Shown here: positions 33,050-41,868 of the stretch, piece after piece | Layout of the letters: every line of letters starts with the position of its first letter | Numbering within the stretch: position 1 is the first letter of the stretch | Assembly (NCBI GenBank): GCA_964504335.1 | Contig: CAZDET010000015.1 | Span: 1-64,000, forward strand | DNA: 64,000 nt | Reading direction: 5' to 3' | DNA from: CAZDET01 sp964504335 | Lineage (GTDB): Bacteria; Bacteroidota; Bacteroidia; Chitinophagales; Saprospiraceae | Notes under the pieces: generated by a model | What the model saw: only the letters and a program-made list of their open reading frames with translations | Databases searched by the model: none | What the model was told of the DNA's origin: nothing | Translations under genes and position numbers: made by a program

Positions 33050-34255
33050 ATGAACATTTACGGCAAAAGCTCACGATGGAAAATTTATCTGGCAATCGTT
33101 GGCCTTTCCATTGTGGTATTATCCATTTTTTACACCAGCTTCCTGGCGCGTCGGCTCGCTACCATCGAGCGCAATAACATGCGCTTCTACGTGATGGCGC
33201 AGGAAGACCTCCAGGATATGGATGAAGAGGCCTTTTCCTACTGCGATTTCACGATTCAAGGTGAAATTCTGAGCTCTAACACGACCATTCCGGCCATCAT
33301 TGTCGATTACGACAACAACGTCATTGATGCGATCAACGTCGGTGAAAACCGCGATTCCGTCTACCTGCAGAGCCTGCTCGATCGGTGGATCGAGGAGGGG
33401 CGCGAGCCGATTCCTTCCTTTGCCAGCCTGATTTACTTTGGCGAAAGCCAAAGCCTGCAGCAATTGCGCTACTTTCCCGTTATCCAATTCCTGTTAATCG
33501 GAGCCTTTATTGCCTTTGGTTACTTCGGTTTCAACGCCGCCCGGCGTGCGGAGCAAAACCGGGTATGGGTCGGGATGGCCAAGGAAACAGCCCACCAGCT
33601 TGGCACCCCCATTTCGGCCATCGTCGCCTGGGTAGAGCACCTGAAAATGGCCCGTGAAGAAGACCCCGAAGTACAAGAAATCATCGGCGAGCTACGCAAT
33701 GACGTGCACCGGCTCGAACTCATCGCCGATCGCTTCTCCAAAATTGGCTCCCGGCCGAATCTTCAGGCCGTCGATATCTTCGATGAGCTCGACAAGTGTC
33801 GGGAATACATGGAAAAGCGGGCTCCCCGAAAAGTATCCTTCGATTTTCCGGAAGTGGATAATGGGACTACCAAGGTGTTGATCAACCCGCCACTGTTCGA
33901 CTGGGTTATCGAAAACCTCATCCGCAATGCCCTCGACGCGATGGCGGGAAAGGGCCTGATTTCCGCTCGCGTCAGTGAAGTGAATCAGGCGGTGCACATC
34001 GATATTATCGATACGGGCAAGGGGATTCCGCACGGTAAATTCAAAGCAGTATTTCGGCCGGGCTTCACCACCAAAAAGCGCGGATGGGGCCTGGGCCTGA
34101 GCCTGGCTAAGCGAATCATTGAAGAGTACCACGGCGGGCGTATATACGTGAAGCGCTCCGAAGAAGGCAAGGGAACCACCTTCACGATCGTACTGCCCAA
34201 ACATCAACAAAATCAGGAATCGCCCGTATCCACGGATGAACGTGCTTTAGTTTAA
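33050..34255 (+). CDS. Membrane sensor histidine kinase
   Basis: 401 residues. Two membrane helices (about 12-33 and 144-163) enclose a periplasmic sensor loop. The kinase core has the phospho-acceptor His182 in KETAHQLGTPIS, N-box ENLIRNALDA, DTGKGI, and WGLGLSLAKRIIEEYHGG. No response regulator adjoins it. It is followed by a TMEM220-type gene 11 bases downstream. Confidence 0.92.
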   Translation: MNIYGKSSRWKIYLAIVGLSIVVLSIFYTSFLARRLATIERNNMRFYVMAQEDLQDMDEEAFSYCDFTIQGEILSSNTTIPAIIVDYDNNVIDAINVGENRDSVYLQSLLDRWIEEGREPIPSFASLIYFGESQSLQQLRYFPVIQFLLIGAFIAFGYFGFNAARRAEQNRVWVGMAKETAHQLGTPISAIVAWVEHLKMAREEDPEVQEIIGELRNDVHRLELIADRFSKIGSRPNLQAVDIFDELDKCREYMEKRAPRKVSFDFPEVDNGTTKVLINPPLFDWVIENLIRNALDAMAGKGLISARVSEVNQAVHIDIIDTGKGIPHGKFKAVFRPGFTTKKRGWGLGLSLAKRIIEEYHGGRIYVKRSEEGKGTTFTIVLPKHQQNQESPVSTDERALV

Positions 34256-34266
34256 TACCACCACCT

Positions 34267-34617
34267 ATGCAACGTGTTGTTTATCTGGTTCTTGCGGTGC
34301 TCTTTGCACTCTTTGCCATTGCCCAGCTCAACGATGTGGATCCCTACGGCTGGGTCGTGATGTACGGAAGTGTTGCGCTGTTTTTCATTGTAGCTGCTTT
34401 TCGTCCCATTGACCGTCGGTTGCTGCTATTGGGCATGATCGTTGCCGGCGTCTGGTTTTTGAGCTTGCTGCCGGAGTTCATTGACTGGGTGCGCATGGGT
34501 ATGCCTTCCATTACGGAAAAGATGAAGGCCGAAGAACCCTACATCGAATACACCCGGGAGTTTTTGGGATTAGCGCTTTGCATTGGGGCTTTTTTCTATC
34601 TATATCGGCGAAACTAA
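34267..34617 (+). CDS. TMEM220-family membrane protein
   Basis: 116 residues with four hydrophobic segments. The first helix includes FALFAIAQLNDVDPYGWVVMY, which matches the start of the transmembrane 220 family, found in eukaryotes and many Bacteroidota. Function unknown. It is close behind the histidine kinase gene. Confidence 0.8.
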   Translation: MQRVVYLVLAVLFALFAIAQLNDVDPYGWVVMYGSVALFFIVAAFRPIDRRLLLLGMIVAGVWFLSLLPEFIDWVRMGMPSITEKMKAEEPYIEYTREFLGLALCIGAFFYLYRRN

Positions 34618-34999
34618 GGTGTGCAGGTTGAGTAGAGAATAATGGCAATCGCCTCCTACCCGGTTGGGGAGCCGTTGGGCCACCGCCGCCGTCGCCGGAC
34701 CATACATGTGGGTGGGAAATACCCGCCCACCTCACCTGCCTACCCAATGGGCACACAAGCAGACCGGGTGTGCAATCCGCACACTACTGCCCGCAATGTC
34801 GACGGCCGTACGTGATGGGTGTGAATGGATGAAAAAGGGAAGGCACTAAAGAGCGGCTTCAGAAATATAAACATTTTGTGGTAACAAATCAAGGCCCCCG
34901 CGCCCCAATTGCCGTATATGGACCCACAAAATATTAGTAGGCTTCGATTATAGCCGGAAAGTGCCTTATTTACTGTACCTTTTCCTCTAAATTATTTCG
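34618..34999. other. GC-rich, hairpin-rich intergenic region
   Basis: 382 bases without a credible gene. The first half is GC-rich and holds strong inverted repeats: GTGGGTGGG (34708-34716) with CCCGCCCAC (34722-34730), and GTGTGC-AATCC-GCACAC near 34768. The second half is AT-rich and carries the upstream signals of the next gene. A structured RNA is possible, but no known family is recognised. Confidence 0.45.
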
Positions 35000-35872
35000 A
35001 TGGATCGCAGATCGTTTCTGAGGCATTCCGGCGCGTTGGCGCTCGGTAGTCCCTTTATCGCATCGGTTATGACGAATTACTCCGGTACACGGAAAATTAA
35101 ACAGGTTGGCATCCAGCTATATACGGTGCGCGATGCGATGGCCACCGATACTCCCGGTACGTTGGACCGCGTGGCGGAAATCGGATTTAATTACGTGGAG
35201 GGCGCCGGCTACGAAGATGGAAAACTGTACGGCATGTCGCCGCAGGCATTCAGTGAAATGCTCCGCGAACGCTCCCTGAACATGCCAAGTAATCACGTGT
35301 CGATTGATGTCTTTGAGCAGGCACCCGAGCAAATGCTGGAAGTGTGTGCGGCCCTGGAAAACGAATACGTGGTTCTTCCTTATCTGGAGGAGAACCGGCG
35401 CAGCGGTGCCGATTACCGAAAGTTAGCGGAGCTGCTGAACGAAGTCGGTGCGATGGCCCAGCCCTATAATCTACGGGTAGCCTATCACAACCACGCGTTC
35501 GAATTTGAACCGATGTCGGATGGCGAGCTACCGATGGATTTCTTGCTGCGGGAAACCGATCCCGACCTGGTCGATTTTGAGATGGACCACTACTGGATGA
35601 AGAAGGCGCAAAAGGATTCCCTGGCCTACTTTGAGCAACATCCCAATCGCTTCAAACTCTGGCACGTGAAGGACGTGGACGACAGCCCCGAGGGATACTT
35701 TGCCTCCGTGGGTTCGGGCACGATCGACTGGCCCTCCCTCTTTGCCCAGGAACAAGTTTCCGGTCTCGATTATTTATTTGTTGAACAGGATCACGTCCGA
35801 TCCGGTAACGTTTTTTCGGCTATCGAGCAGAGTCATCAGTACCTGCGCGATCTTCGGTATAAGCGGAACTAA
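35000..35872 (+). CDS. Sugar phosphate isomerase/epimerase-like TIM-barrel protein with Tat signal
   Basis: 290 residues. It opens with a twin-arginine-type signal (MDRRSFLRHSGALALG), so it is probably exported folded. The xylose-isomerase-like TIM barrel (AP_endonuc_2) is shown by VGIQLYTVRDAM, RVAEIGFNYVEGAGY, VAYHNHAFEF, DLVDFEMDHYW, FKLWHVKDVD and a closing YLFVEQD, which place His/Glu/Asp metal ligands at strand ends. Bacteroidota relatives act on sugars or inositols. The exact substrate is not readable. Confidence 0.88.
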   Translation: MDRRSFLRHSGALALGSPFIASVMTNYSGTRKIKQVGIQLYTVRDAMATDTPGTLDRVAEIGFNYVEGAGYEDGKLYGMSPQAFSEMLRERSLNMPSNHVSIDVFEQAPEQMLEVCAALENEYVVLPYLEENRRSGADYRKLAELLNEVGAMAQPYNLRVAYHNHAFEFEPMSDGELPMDFLLRETDPDLVDFEMDHYWMKKAQKDSLAYFEQHPNRFKLWHVKDVDDSPEGYFASVGSGTIDWPSLFAQEQVSGLDYLFVEQDHVRSGNVFSAIEQSHQYLRDLRYKRN

Positions 35873-35904
35873 TTATATTCGCGCGAATTCTATACAACTT
35901 CATC

Positions 35905-36486
35905 ATGATCAATCTGATCTTATTCGGTCCTCCGGGGTCGGGCAAAGGTACCCAGGCAAAACTGCTGGTAGAAGCGTTTCAGTTGCTCCACATTAGTACG
36001 GGCGATTTATTTCGCAGTGAAATTGGCAATTCGACGCCGTTGGGGCTCGAAGCAAAGAGCTACATCGATAAAGGAGAGTTGGTACCCGACAGCGTCACGG
36101 TGGGCATGCTGCGGCGCAAGGTGGAAGCCAACCTCGATGTGGAAGGGTATATTTTCGATGGCTTTCCCCGCACTACTGCCCAGGCGGCGGCACTCGACGA
36201 TTTGCTGGCGGAGCATCAGCAACTGGTATCGCAACTAATCATGTTGGAAGTGCCCGACGATGAGATTGTCAGCCGGCTGTTAGAGCGTGGAAAAACCAGT
36301 GGCCGACCGGATGATCAGGACGAATCGATTATTCGTAAGCGCATTGAGGTGTACCGCCGCGAAACCACGCCCGTTTTCGATTATTACCACAATCTCGGGC
36401 GGGCCGTACAGGTGGATGGCGTCGGAGCGATTGCGGAAATTTCCGACCGGCTCAAGCAGCAAATCGAGGCCCTCAAGGAAGCCTGA
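35905..36486 (+). CDS. adk: Adenylate kinase
   Basis: 193 residues, the short-lid form. P-loop FGPPGSGKGTQ at residues 7-17, ISTGDLFRSE, the NMP-binding DGFPRTTAQA, and a short lid with RGKTSGRPDDQDESIIRKR. It converts ATP and AMP to two ADP in the cytoplasm. It starts 33 bases after the isomerase gene and is followed within 5 bases by a small conserved gene. Confidence 0.97.
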   Translation: MINLILFGPPGSGKGTQAKLLVEAFQLLHISTGDLFRSEIGNSTPLGLEAKSYIDKGELVPDSVTVGMLRRKVEANLDVEGYIFDGFPRTTAQAAALDDLLAEHQQLVSQLIMLEVPDDEIVSRLLERGKTSGRPDDQDESIIRKRIEVYRRETTPVFDYYHNLGRAVQVDGVGAIAEISDRLKQQIEALKEA

Positions 36487-36490
36487 GCGC

Positions 36491-36847
36491 ATGAAGTCCG
36501 ATGAATGGGAACTGGATTTTGAGTGGTTGCAGTTGCGCCACCGGATTAAAGAGCGCTTCCACAGGGAGCAGCTTCCCGACTTAAACGCCATCCTGTTTCT
36601 CATCGGAATTCAGGAGCTGGGGCGCTGGGAAGAGCGGTTTACCAAAGAAGAAAAGCAGGACTTGATGCACATTGCGGTATGCCGGGTACTCAGCAACGAA
36701 GGCTACTACGAATTCGTTGGGCAGGATGCCGACGGCTGGCCGCATTACGAGCGCACGAAACTGCTCCCCAAAACCAACCTGAAAGAACAAGAATTACTAC
36801 TGAAGCGCAACATCTTACACTATTTTCGGGCATCAGAAGAAGAATAA
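36491..36847 (+). CDS. Conserved small hypothetical protein
   Basis: 118 residues, start at the ATG giving MKSDEWELDFEWLQLRHRI, 5 bases after adk. It is helical, acidic and soluble (IGIQELGRWEERFTKEEKQDLMHIAVCRVL, split here by helices). Its place between adk and the cyclophilin gene, with 5- and 2-base spacing, supports a real gene. Function unknown. Confidence 0.8.
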   Translation: MKSDEWELDFEWLQLRHRIKERFHREQLPDLNAILFLIGIQELGRWEERFTKEEKQDLMHIAVCRVLSNEGYYEFVGQDADGWPHYERTKLLPKTNLKEQELLLKRNILHYFRASEEE

Positions 36848-36848
36848 C

Positions 36849-37727
36849 ATGAAGCATTTGTTTCCTGCATTGGGCCTGGTTGTATTGGTACTGGCCAGCT
36901 GTAGCAGGCCCATTGCACGTTTTAGTGTCGATCAGGAAGTACGGGCTGGTCAGCCGGTTCAATTTCAGAATCAATCCGAGCGAGCCGAAACCTACCGTTG
37001 GCAATTCGGCGACGAAGGGAGCTCCGCCGAGACGACTCCCTCCCACCGCTATTTGAAATCGGGCACCTACACCGTCGAATTGCGGGCAGTAGATACGAAG
37101 GGGCGATCGAAGGTAGAACGACAAACGCTCGAAGTGCTGCCGCCGGCGCGCTGCCTCGTGCTGATCGAAACTCCGGAGGGTGACATGATCGCCGAGCTCT
37201 ACGATGCGACACCGCAGCATCAGGATAACTTCACCAAACTGGTGGAGCAGGGCTACTACGACAGCCTGTTGTTTCACCGTGTCATTGAAGGGTTTATGAT
37301 TCAGGGAGGAGATCCAAATAGTCGAAACGCCCCGGCCGGGCAGCGCCTGGGGACCGGTGGACCGGGCTATCAAATCGACGCCGAGTTTGTCGATTCGCTG
37401 GCCCACCTCAAAGGCGCGTTAGCGGCTGCGCGAACCAACAACCCGCAAAAGCGGTCGAGCGGTTCGCAATTCTACATCGTGCAGGGGAAACCCGTAGACG
37501 GCGCTGCGCTCGATCAAATGGAAGCGCGGAAAGGATTCCGATATCCTACGAAAATCCGCGAAGCCTATGCGCAGCAAGGAGGGACTCCATTTCTCGATCA
37601 GGATTACACCGTGTTCGGACGGGTAATCGAGGGTTTGGAGGTTATTGATCGCATTGCCGCTGTTCAGACGGGGGCCGGCGACCGGCCGGAGCAAGACGTT
37701 TGGATGCGCATTCAATTGATTCGATAA
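36849..37727 (+). CDS. Lipoprotein with PKD domain and cyclophilin-type peptidyl-prolyl isomerase
   Basis: 292 residues. Lipobox VLASC at the end of the signal peptide. Residues about 22-95 form a PKD beta-sandwich (YRWQFGDEG, HRYLKSGTYTVEL). Residues about 100-290 are a cyclophilin: NFTKLVEQGYYDSLLFHRVI, GFMIQGGDP and SGSQFYIV. It would catalyse proline isomerisation in the periplasm on the membrane surface. The PKD-cyclophilin fusion is less common than the plain enzyme. Confidence 0.92.
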   Translation: MKHLFPALGLVVLVLASCSRPIARFSVDQEVRAGQPVQFQNQSERAETYRWQFGDEGSSAETTPSHRYLKSGTYTVELRAVDTKGRSKVERQTLEVLPPARCLVLIETPEGDMIAELYDATPQHQDNFTKLVEQGYYDSLLFHRVIEGFMIQGGDPNSRNAPAGQRLGTGGPGYQIDAEFVDSLAHLKGALAAARTNNPQKRSSGSQFYIVQGKPVDGAALDQMEARKGFRYPTKIREAYAQQGGTPFLDQDYTVFGRVIEGLEVIDRIAAVQTGAGDRPEQDVWMRIQLIR

Positions 37728-37730
37728 GTT

Positions 37731-38492
37731 ATGGAAGAGCAGATTATTCTCGGGATCGATGTAGGAGCTACGGGCATCAAAGGCGGGCTGGTCGATATTC
37801 GAAAGGGTGAACTCGTTACTGAACGCAAGCGCCTGGAAACGCCCGAACCCGCTACGCCGGAGGCCATGGGCCGGACCTTCGCCGAACTGGTCGCTCAGTT
37901 CGATTACGAGGGGCCGATCGGGGTTGGTTTTCCCGCAATCATCGACGCCAATGGAGTGGCACTCTCGGCGGCCAACATCGATTCGAGTTGGATCGGGCAA
38001 TCAGTGGCAGCCGTCTTTTCGAAGGCTACCGGCGGGCGAAAGGTGGTCGTACTCAACGATGCGGATGCTGCGGGCCTCACCGCCATGCGGTTCGGCAGCG
38101 GAAAAGGCATCCGGGGCACCGTACTCATGATTACCATCGGTACCGGCCTGGGAAGTGCCCTCTTTCACAACGGGCACCTGATCCCCAACTCGGAGTTCGG
38201 ACACATTTACCTGAAAGGGCGGGAAGTGGTTGCAGAAAAATTTATCTCCAATTCAGTCCGAAAGCAAGAAAACCTTTCCTGGGAAGAATTCGGTACCCGC
38301 CTCAATATTTACCTCCACCATCTCGATCGGATCATCAGCCCCGACCTGGTGGTCCTTAGCGGGGGAGCCAGCAAGAATTTTGATCAATACAAAGATCAGC
38401 TCGACACCCGCATACCCGTGAAGCCCGCGATTACCCTCAATCAGGCGGGCACGATTGGCGCTGCTGTATTCGCCATGCGCAGCTGGGACTAA
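37731..38492 (+). CDS. ppgK: Polyphosphate glucokinase (ROK family)
   Basis: 253 residues. ROK-family nucleotide fold: LGIDVGATGIKGGLVD at the start, VGFPAII, VLNDADAAGLTAMRFG, TIGTGLGSALF, then LIPNSEFGH with the glucose-binding Glu/His, and LSGGASKNF. This is the pattern of polyphosphate-glucose phosphotransferases, which lack the CxCG zinc motif of other ROK kinases. It makes glucose-6-phosphate from polyphosphate. Three bases separate it from the cyclophilin gene. It ends at the hairpin next to the second scaffold gap. Confidence 0.88.
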   Translation: MEEQIILGIDVGATGIKGGLVDIRKGELVTERKRLETPEPATPEAMGRTFAELVAQFDYEGPIGVGFPAIIDANGVALSAANIDSSWIGQSVAAVFSKATGGRKVVVLNDADAAGLTAMRFGSGKGIRGTVLMITIGTGLGSALFHNGHLIPNSEFGHIYLKGREVVAEKFISNSVRKQENLSWEEFGTRLNIYLHHLDRIISPDLVVLSGGASKNFDQYKDQLDTRIPVKPAITLNQAGTIGAAVFAMRSWD

Positions 38493-38494
38493 TT

Positions 38495-38540
38495 AATGGT
38501 GAATGGCGAATTTTTTAAGTATTATTCGCTATTCACCATT
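38495..38540. terminator. Long hairpin between convergent genes
   Basis: AATGGTGAATGGCGAAT (38495-38511) pairs with ATTCGCTATTCACCATT (38524-38540) over 17 bases with one G-T pair; the loop starts with a T run. It begins three bases after the ppgK stop, and the convergent TPR gene stop follows beyond the gap, so it probably serves both. Confidence 0.7.
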
Positions 38541-38541
38541 C

Positions 38542-38641
38542 NNNNNNNNNNNNNNNNNNNNNNNNNNNNNNNNNNNNNNNNNNNNNNNNNNNNNNNNNNN
38601 NNNNNNNNNNNNNNNNNNNNNNNNNNNNNNNNNNNNNNNNN
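38542..38641. other. Assembly gap of 100 N
   Basis: Exactly 100 N at the foot of a 17-bp hairpin. The 11 bases before it (ATTCACCATTC, 38531-38541) recur immediately after it (38642-38652), which suggests overlapping contig ends rather than missing sequence. Confidence 0.95.
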
Positions 38642-38652
38642 ATTCACCATTC

Positions 38653-40062
38653 TTATAGCGGGTGGTAGAGATTAATCAGCGCTTGTACCTTCGGATCGTA
38701 GCGCAGGTCCGGTAGGTATTCGAAGAGCATTTCTCGATCGTCGAAGTAATCTTCGAGGGCTTCTCCGAGGCGGACGAATGCCTCCTTGCGATAATTGAGA
38801 ACCATGAGTAGGGCAACGCTGGTAAATGCCAGGTCGGGACCTCCCGATTGTTCTTCTGCCTGAGTAATGAGGTCGATGACTTCGTGGTTGCGTTCCTGCC
38901 AGACGAGGAACCAGGCGTAGCTCATCCAGGCGCGCCCTTCGTGGGGAGCCATGCGGATGGCCTTCAGGTAGTACTGCTCGGCCTTGTGCGGATCGTCGAC
39001 ATGGAGGTATACTTCGGCGAGGGCCAGCACGTAATCCTCCTGTGAGGGATCGATTTCAGTAGCTCGCAGCAGGCTGTGGAGTGCCTTTTCCCACTTTTCT
39101 TCGGCAATGTAGCATTCACCGAGCTGGAAGTAGGCTTCGTCGGAGCCGGGATCGACCCGCAGCGCCCGGTGGAAATGGCGTCGGGCCTCAGAAAGCTGAC
39201 CTTCGAATTGGTAACAACGGCCGATCTGTAGTAGCAGGTCGCAATCACCCGACCGCGCTTCCGATACCTGTAAGTAGGCTTCCAGCGCTTTGGCGTAGCG
39301 CTTGAGTTCGAAGCACAAATCGGCGTATTCCAAATAAGCTTCTTCGAAATCCTCCTGGATAATGAAGGCGTATTCGAAGGCCTCGATGGCTTCGTCGTAG
39401 AAGCGCAGGTAGGCCAGGATATGTCCCAGGTTGTACCAGGCTTGTGCATTGTAGGGTTCCTGATCGATGACCCATTCGTGCAGCTCCCGGCTCTCCGCGT
39501 AATTCTCGCAATAGGTGGTGCAAACCAACAGGCGCTCCAGTGCTTCTTCGTTGTGGGGATCGAGCTGGATGGAAGCCTGCAGGGCTTCGAACATCCGGTG
39601 GCTGTCTCCCTGGTGCTCGAACACCAACGACTCCAGCAGGAAGACGTCGCTCAGGCTTTCCGGGTTGGCTTCGGTTTTGTAGTAGGCCAATTCCTCGAGG
39701 GCCTCGGCATAACGATGGAGGTAGGTCAGCGCTTCTGCGCGCAGCAGGCTAATCTCCAGATCGTTTGGAGCGAACGTGTTGGCTTTTTCCAATACCGTCA
39801 GCGCCTGTTGCTCGTCGTTGAGCTGGAGGAGGAGCTGGGCTTTGCGGAGATAAAATTCGGAGGAAAAGCTATGGTGAGAAGCCGCGAGATCGGCAACGAC
39901 GAGGGCGCGGTCTAGCTGGCCTTCGTCTTCGTAGAAGTCAATGAGTTGAACATAGGCGCGATGGTCAAGGTACACGTTCTTGCCGCGACTGGAGCTGCTT
40001 TCGTATTCCGTAACCAAATTGTAAAGCGCAACGTCGCGTTTACTCTTTTTCGGATTACTCAT
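38653..40062 (-). CDS. Tetratricopeptide-repeat protein
   Basis: 469 residues of almost continuous TPR units (for example AWYNLGHILAYLRFYDEAIEA, PGSDEAYFQLGECYIAEEKW) after a short charged start. No signal peptide or membrane segment, so a cytoplasmic scaffold is likely. Partner unknown. The 214 bases upstream hold nothing obvious before the next gene. Confidence 0.88.
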   Translation of the reverse strand: MSNPKKSKRDVALYNLVTEYESSSSRGKNVYLDHRAYVQLIDFYEDEGQLDRALVVADLAASHHSFSSEFYLRKAQLLLQLNDEQQALTVLEKANTFAPNDLEISLLRAEALTYLHRYAEALEELAYYKTEANPESLSDVFLLESLVFEHQGDSHRMFEALQASIQLDPHNEEALERLLVCTTYCENYAESRELHEWVIDQEPYNAQAWYNLGHILAYLRFYDEAIEAFEYAFIIQEDFEEAYLEYADLCFELKRYAKALEAYLQVSEARSGDCDLLLQIGRCYQFEGQLSEARRHFHRALRVDPGSDEAYFQLGECYIAEEKWEKALHSLLRATEIDPSQEDYVLALAEVYLHVDDPHKAEQYYLKAIRMAPHEGRAWMSYAWFLVWQERNHEVIDLITQAEEQSGGPDLAFTSVALLMVLNYRKEAFVRLGEALEDYFDDREMLFEYLPDLRYDPKVQALINLYHPL

Positions 40063-40276
40063 ATATCGAATTACCGAGTCAAAGACTGCAAGTCCCTTCG
40101 ACTTGCTTTACCTCAATAATACGCGAAATCTCATCTAAAAGATACCTTCATTTGTATTAATTTTTTGTAGCGCCTCTTGCATCTGCGGCAAATCCTTGTG
40201 TAATAGGACGTATGAAGCGATGGATTATCTGATTATCCGCCGAATATAAATTAGATGTAATAAAATTGTTAAGATA

Positions 40277-40717
40277 TCATCGGCGTCGGCGGCGCAGCTC
40301 GTTGAGCAAATTGCGTTTGAACTCCTTATCGGCCTTGGGAAACAGGATGAGCTTTTGGGCGGGCACCACTTCCAGCGCTTGGCTCACGTATTCGGCGCGC
40401 AGTGCCTGGAGTTCTTGCTCGCGCTTGAGTTGTTGTTCGATGAGTTTCCGGGCTTCGGCTTCGCCAATGCTCTCGATGTTTCTCGGAGCCTGGTAGCGGT
40501 TTTTCACCTCCTGCATTTTGCCTTCCAGCTCATTGATGAGGGGCCAAAATGCCTGTGATTCGGCGGGGGTGAGGTTCATTCGGCCGGTGATGTAAGCCAC
40601 GCGCTGGGCTCGCACCCGTTCGAATCGTTCGCCTCCGCTCGTCCAGTCGTCGAATAGTTGCGCCGAGGCCGTTGCGCCGACGCCCATCAGTAGCAAAAAG
40701 AAAAGTAGTTGTTTCAT
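40277..40717 (-). CDS. Spy/CpxP-like periplasmic protein
   Basis: 146 residues, signal peptide ending ASAQ. The mature part is helical with the LTPAESQAFWPLINELE segment typical of LTXXQ-type Spy/CpxP-related proteins and ends in an arginine run (RRRRR). It is the last gene of an apparent operon: ECF sigma factor, membrane anti-sigma-like protein, then this. Such proteins often report or buffer envelope stress. Confidence 0.8.
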   Translation of the reverse strand: MKQLLFFLLLMGVGATASAQLFDDWTSGGERFERVRAQRVAYITGRMNLTPAESQAFWPLINELEGKMQEVKNRYQAPRNIESIGEAEARKLIEQQLKREQELQALRAEYVSQALEVVPAQKLILFPKADKEFKRNLLNELRRRRR

Positions 40718-40743
40718 TGAGTCTCTTGTTTTGGGGTTGTTTT

Positions 40744-41208
40744 CTATTGTTTGAATTCCATCACTTCTTCGATCGAAAGATCGTCGATCAGCTCCAGCAG
40801 TTCATCGTCCGAGATGGAATCGGGCCGTGCGTACAGGGGGATAACGTCTTCGGCTTCCAGCAACAGATCGACGTCAAAGTCTTCCAGGTGCGAATCGACG
40901 TAGGCCAGGATTTCCTCGTCGGATAGCTCTGCCACCAGCGCTTCGGCATCGACCAAGCCCGGTGCGCTGCTCTGCCGCTGAATCAGTACCACCGCCGCTA
41001 CTACCAACAATGCGATCGCCGCGGCGGAAGCCAGCCGGTACAGGAGCGTCAGCGAACGTTGGCGCGCGGGGCGTTTTGCCCGTTGCAGGCTTTCCTCCCG
41101 GAGGGTGTCCAGATAGCTTTCGGGGAGGCGGAATCCATCGCCTTGCGGCCGTAGCCGCTGCAGCAGGGGCAACTCCTTCAATTCGTCTTGTTGCGATTTA
41201 CGGTCCAT
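40744..41208 (-). CDS. Membrane anti-sigma-factor-like protein
   Basis: 154 residues: about 55 cytoplasmic residues, one membrane helix (LASAAAIALLVVAAVVLIQ) and an acidic extracytoplasmic part. It overlaps the sigma factor stop (TAATG), the usual coupling of an ECF sigma factor with its negative regulator. No zinc-binding HxxxCxxC motif is present, so the anti-sigma role is inferred from context. Confidence 0.75.
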   Translation of the reverse strand: MDRKSQQDELKELPLLQRLRPQGDGFRLPESYLDTLREESLQRAKRPARQRSLTLLYRLASAAAIALLVVAAVVLIQRQSSAPGLVDAEALVAELSDEEILAYVDSHLEDFDVDLLLEAEDVIPLYARPDSISDDELLELIDDLSIEEVMEFKQ

Positions 41209-41810
41209 TATTGGCTCATCTGTTTGCTCAAATAGTCTTCTACTTTCCGGGTAGCGTGGTGGTAGCTCGCCTTGAGCGCGCCTTCCGACGTCGCCAGGAC
41301 TTCCGACATTTCCCGGTAGCTCATTTCTTCAAAATAGCGGAGGTTAAACACCGCTCGTTGTTTGGGGGGGAGAGTGGCAATGGCCATGTGCAAATGCCGC
41401 TGGGCGGCGTCTCCGTCGAAGTGTTGGTCGCCGGCCAGCGTATCTCCCACCCATTGGGCCTCATCTTCGAGGCTCAGTGCGCGGCGGCGTTTTTGTTGCT
41501 CCAGCCAATCGAGTGCTTCGTTGGTGGCAATGCGGTACATCCAGGTGTACAATCGGCTCTGCTCCTTGAAGCGGTCGATATTGCGGTAAATTTTCACCAG
41601 GGCATTCTGCAATACGTCGTTGGCATCGTCGTGTTCGATCACCAGGCGCCGTACCTGTGCGTACAACCGCTCTCCGTACTGATCGACCAGCAGGCGAAAG
41701 CCCCGGTCGCGGGTTTGCCGCTGCTGGAGCAGCTGGAGGAGGATGTGATCCTCTACGGGCGTAGCTTGGGTCGTTGGCAGATGCACGGTTTTGCTTTGAT
41801 TCGCCTTCAT
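41208..41810 (-). CDS. ECF-type RNA polymerase sigma factor
   Basis: 200 residues. Region 2 has LVIEHDDANDVLQNALVKIYRN and YTWMYRIATNEALDWL; region 4 has LPPKQRAVFNLRYFEEMSYREMSEVL with the helix-turn-helix. It directs RNA polymerase to a stress or envelope regulon, probably including its own operon with the anti-sigma-like and Spy-like genes. Confidence 0.95.
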   Translation of the reverse strand: MKANQSKTVHLPTTQATPVEDHILLQLLQQRQTRDRGFRLLVDQYGERLYAQVRRLVIEHDDANDVLQNALVKIYRNIDRFKEQSRLYTWMYRIATNEALDWLEQQKRRRALSLEDEAQWVGDTLAGDQHFDGDAAQRHLHMAIATLPPKQRAVFNLRYFEEMSYREMSEVLATSEGALKASYHHATRKVEDYLSKQMSQ

Positions 41811-41868
41811 TAGATGGAAATCAGAAGTGAAGGTTTAATCAGCAAACGCACTTTTTTGCGCGCATCTG

